Shown here piece by piece: positions 60,690 to 64,000 of a stretch of DNA of 64,000 nt. The first letter of the stretch is position 1. The number at the start of each line of letters is the position of its first letter. This DNA comes from Siphonodentalium dalli (taxonomy: Eukaryota > Mollusca > Scaphopoda > Gadilida > Siphonodentaliidae). The notes beneath the pieces are model-generated. The model searched no databases and was not told the origin of the DNA. It saw nothing but the letters and a program-made list of their open reading frames with translations. Made by a program: the position numbers and the translations under genes. The DNA lies in the NCBI GenBank assembly GCA_032622095.1, contig CP136066.1, forward strand, positions 194,114,816 through 194,178,815. The letters run 5' to 3'.

Positions 60690-61660
60690 CTGAAAATAGT
60701 CTTTTCAGATGTTCAAAATACCGACAACACTGAGACTACAAGTTGTACTGACGCTCAGCATACTGATGACAGTATTAATGTTCAGAATCAAATCACAAAC
60801 AATACTGTTTGTACAACTACAAGTTGTACTGATGAATGTCATAATGCTAGTAACAGTGGCAGTTCCATTCGGCCACTCACTTATGTTGGAGACATAGAAA
60901 TGATAGAAGATACCCCCGGAGACCGTGCAATAATAAAAAACAGTGATGTAGTAAATAATGATGTACTTTTGACAAGCACCATTGGCACATGTGAAGATGA
61001 TTACATTGACAATACATATGATTACGGTTCCCAAAGTAACCTGTTCCCTGTTGACATCTCAAATTCAATGGTTGTCGACAGTGCGTCAGACCGGGCTCTT
61101 GACATCTTATGAGAAATCCTAAAAGTTGTCAAGAGCATACAAAATGCTATAACCAGTTTGGAAAAACAAACAGGCGACATCTCGGAAAGGGTGTCGAAAA
61201 TAGAGACTAATGTTCAAAAGAAAGGCATATGACACCCCTCATAATCAATATACTGCAAAACAGCAGTGCAATATTGTCAATGAAAGTACAAGTAAAAATA
61301 ATGATGTAGTGGCTGCAATTCCAACAAGTGAGCAGCCACACACCATGTTACTGGTACAGAACCATATATGCCACTACTAACCACTGGCAACCATGTGATA
61401 ATTGGATCAGATGATCCACTGCACCCTGTTAAAATGGGTGTTGATGACTACCAATCACTATTCAGACATGCAAATAGCCCAAAACAGATGCTATTCAAAA
61501 TGTTGAATTTTTTTTTTTACAAAGGAAGAATTGAATTGTTCTATGCAATCGATATACATACATATGAGAAAGCAATACCACACCCTGGCAAACATGCATG
61601 ACAACAAGTTTAATGAATGGGTGAATGATAGATGCAGGCACACCAAAGTAAAAAAAAATT
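60690..61660 (+). pseudogene. Decayed gene with coiled coil and BEN-like domain
   Basis: After TCTTTTCAG (60700-60707) a frame runs without stops: TTSCTDAQHTDD, TTTSCTDECHNASNSG (Ser/Thr-rich repeats), LTYVGDIEMIEDTPGD, then a TGA at 61111. The same frame continues KVVKSIQNAITSLEKQTGDI and SERVSKIETNV, a heptad-like coiled coil. It shifts (KAYDTPHNQYTAKQQ) and shifts again to TGNHVIIGSDDPLHPVKMGV, DDYQSLFRHANSPKQMLFKM, LNFFFYKGRIEL, ending NEWVNDRCRHTKVKKN. An 'I.G......V....Y......SP......L...F' run ending with 'W....CR....' resembles a BEN domain. Multiple stops and shifts suggest a processed or decayed copy. The domain call is tentative. Confidence 0.4.
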
Positions 61661-62843
61661 AAATGAATTGATTATCTTAACTTGCACCTGTTCTGTGAGA
61701 CCGCTTCCAAAATTTCAAACAACCTGTTAGAATAGAAAAACCCGACCACGCTATTCCATGGTTCACGCCGAAAAGAACGCGTAGGAATTCGCTATGAAGT
61801 CACCCAGGTTTCTGATTGGATGACGTGAATGAAAAATTTGGGGAACCCGAGGGGTTCAAATTTATACAAATAAATTTTAGCCAAATGTGATAATTATAAT
61901 TTATAGCCAAATGTGATATGTATGTTTCATCATGAGCTATGAATAAATCTTCAACTTCCAACTTCAAACAACACAACGAACAAATGTGACAAAATGGTAT
62001 CATTTCTACGAACTATATATTTGTATTCGGTATTTGCGCGTGATCGTGGAAGAATCAAATTTTCACGAAGTGCTTATACGTAATGACGGAACAGGGGCGC
62101 TTCGAGTTGCCACAATTTTCGCCCCTACAACGCCGTGCAATTAAAGGGGGGGGGGGTGCTAAATCCGGACATGTATGGGGTTATCTTTTATATTGAACAG
62201 AATTATATAACAAATGAATTAATGTTTGAGCCATTAATTAGTGCAAGATACGCTCACGTGTTCTATGAATGATGCAAACATGATATTGTAATGAAAATGA
62301 ATTTATGACTTTAAAATGAATTTATTCGTGCAATCACCCACATCCTTTATTGTGATATCATTATAGTTGACATGGCACATATATGTCATTGACATATAAC
62401 TGCATATACAATTAATGATATGTATATATATTTATATATTACGTTGTATAATTCCCAGAACATGCAGCGTATTATTATAGGTTCAAACGTTTGTCTATAA
62501 TGGATTCCGGGTTCCCTGAAAATTAACATACTTATATAGCAACAGTTTTTTCACTGCCGCTTAAAACATTAAGCGAATAAGGGTCGTTCCACAGCGGGCG
62601 CGAGAGAGCGATGTTTACGGCCGTTTTCTGACGTCTGTAGCAGTTCAAAGCGCGCGATATTTATGTTCACACCACAAGCGACCGACTCGCTGACCACGAG
62701 GCGATTATAGAAGTGATTTTATGCTTCGCCGAATTCTCGCTTTGTTGCAAACCAGCGAGATAATTGGACCGCTCTCAAATAGGGTGTTTATACGACCGTA
62801 TTTTTTCTATTTGATGACGGCACACTGATTTGTCGCCGCGATA
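61661..62843. other. Non-coding; LINE-like tail and CpG-richer segment
   Basis: AATAAATCTTCAACTTCCAACTTC (61943-61966; two parts) resembles a LINE 3' tail without recognisable coding sequence. Positions 62570-62800 are richer in CG dinucleotides (GGGCGCGAGAGAGCG, AAAGCGCGCGATAT) and may be a promoter or transposon end for the following exon. Confidence 0.4.
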
Positions 62844-62905
62844 ATGGAGGACTTCAGCGAGAGGCTAATAATCGAAGTACAACGCCATGTGTGTCTGTAT
62901 GACAC
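62844..62905 (+). CDS. Possible first exon of a MADF-domain protein
   Basis: The ATG at 62844 opens MEDFSERLIIEVQRHVCLYD, matching the start of MADF domains as I know them (a helix with LI..V...P.LYD). GTATGACTG at 62906 could be a donor; read through, the frame runs into a TATG microsatellite and stops at about 62953. The upstream region is CpG-richer. No later exon lies in the remaining 1.1 kb. It is not continuous with the MADF piece at 38084, which lies upstream on the same strand. Confidence 0.4.
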
Positions 62906-63189
62906 GTATGACTGTATGTATGTATGTATGCCATGTGTGTCTATATGTCTCTATGACCAAATAATTAAACCATTTATTTTTTAGATTTTTCGTGACTGAA
63001 ATTCCACCTTAGATTACTATACTCAGTTTATTCCTTGTTAAGAACTAAAATCATGGACCGTATAATCTGCTCCATTGGCTGGTGAATTATATTTTTGTAT
63101 AATCAAGGGAAATGATAAAGAATATCACGAGGCTAGTTCATTCCAAAAGACATTGTGGTAAACATGAGAATGCATTCATCAACTAATAA

Positions 63190-63990
63190 CTATCGCGTAT
63201 TACCGGGTGGGTGCACTCTTATAACTAATGTGTAGAAACGATTACACATCAAATGTGTAAACCCGGTTAATACACATATCAATGTGTAGTTTTACATACA
63301 AATACATTGACCAAGTGCCGTTCTACACATAATGTGTACATTTTATTACACACAATTGTGTAAGAACGTAGAGCGTGCGCATTGCGTGCCTTCAGTTTCA
63401 TAGTCTGCTACATGACGGCGATATTGTTTGAGTATATTTTTTGGAATACAATCTACTATCGCCTCAATACCCATGTAATTTTGAGTGACGAGAATAAACA
63501 AATTGTAGACAAGGAATGTAAGTTCAGAATTCCGACTTGTGAGTGTTGTATTAATGATATATGAGGATTTATTTGTTAAAACTTTCATGAAGAATACTGC
63601 TCGTAATCTTGTTTATATGATTGTTGTAATACGTTAATACTAATCAAGTGCAACCACGCCACGACCCTGGTTTGTTCATTTAAAACGAAAACTCACCCAT
63701 GACAGAGCAAAATATTACGTACCATTGTACGCCATGAAAGTCTTAACATATAAATCTCCATTTGCCATGAATACTATATACCCACAGTTCGGAAATTCTT
63801 GTCTACGATATATATGTGTAAGAATTTACATAAAATGTGTAAGGCATAGGTGTTAATTTTATGCACACCAGTGTGTATAAATTGACCCATTTATTGTGTA
63901 AAATATGTTTAAGATCAAAAATGAATAATGGTTGTGCAGCAGGGCTACACGTTGTGTGTAGAAACCCTACACATTAGTCACAAGAGTGTG
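63190..63990. repeat. TACACAT/ATGTGTA palindrome field
   Basis: Short inverted words recur at 63228-63365 (GTGTAGAAACGATTACACAT, ACACATCAAATGTGTAA, CTACACATAATGTGTACA, TTACACACAATTGTGTAA) and again at 63808-63985 (TGTGTAAGAATTTACA, CACACCAGTGTGTA, TGTGTAGAAACCCTACACA). It runs to the edge of the window. Confidence 0.7.
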
Positions 63991-64000
63991 GGGTGGGGGT

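Noticed and set aside
1-64000. tRNA, rRNA or snRNA genes
   Set aside because: No A/B box pairs with a plausible cloverleaf and no rRNA core sequence were noticed; a covariance-model scan would be needed to exclude them fully.

Overview
This is a stretch of animal nuclear genome, most likely from a mollusc and probably a bivalve. It is AT-rich and gene-poor and full of transposon debris. Protein pieces are split by introns with GT/AG borders. The mollusc call rests on a secreted fibrinogen-related (FReD) protein and on the 'gggccataac... gacggacgg... atagtccccc... gggggacaa' type of dispersed repeat (39.4-41.6 and 50.9-51.4 kb), which I associate with bivalve genomes. No prokaryotic operons, tRNAs, rRNAs or CRISPR arrays were seen.

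The one host gene I can assemble is on the minus strand. It has a signal-peptide + PAN/apple exon (32843-32529), an EGF-like exon (18943-18853) and a single-exon FReD with the stop codon (14411-13774). The splice phases fit directly (0/0, then 1 nt + 2 nt), giving a predicted secreted protein of about 347 residues with introns of about 13.6 and 4.4 kb. Its introns and 3' flank hold many insertions: three of four copies of a TTAA-ended MITE, a long foldback element, a LINE tail and a 2.1 kb zone of GCTTAAGC palindromes.

Layout. 0.9-5.2 kb: hairpin, MITE, and a 3.3 kb inverted-repeat structure enclosing a DNA transposon with GGCCGGATTCGTCATCTC ends. 6.1-7.1 kb: dead LINE. 8.6-12.35 kb: second copy of the GATTCGTC transposon, swollen by a piggyBac-like MITE and a ten-unit ~160 bp satellite. 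13.2-32.8 kb: the PAN-EGF-FReD gene. 33.1-33.8 kb: LINE tail. 36.6-38.0 kb: a second, unrelated ~162 bp satellite next to a broken MADF-type exon. 38.45-38.74 kb: palindrome within a palindrome. 39.2-42.3 kb: transposon ORF pieces, including an SGNH-like piece, split by a 2.16 kb repeat insertion. 42.6-48.2 kb: two tandem, decayed copies of a Penelope-like reverse transcriptase (RT), the second followed by an intact small ORF. 50.3-51.2 kb: several fresh two-copy tandem duplications. 52.4-57.5 kb: a related Penelope-like element with long inverted ends, a 19 bp flanking direct repeat and the same small second ORF. 58.8-59.2 kb: nested hairpin element. 60.7-61.66 kb: decayed coiled-coil/BEN-like gene. 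62.8 kb: a possible MADF first exon. 63.2-64.0 kb: TACACA/TGTGTA palindrome field.

The most unusual content is the Penelope-like family. Two diverged members both have an RT with no visible GIY-YIG endonuclease, followed by a conserved ~130-residue ORF of unknown function whose ATG sits just after a splice-acceptor-like AG.
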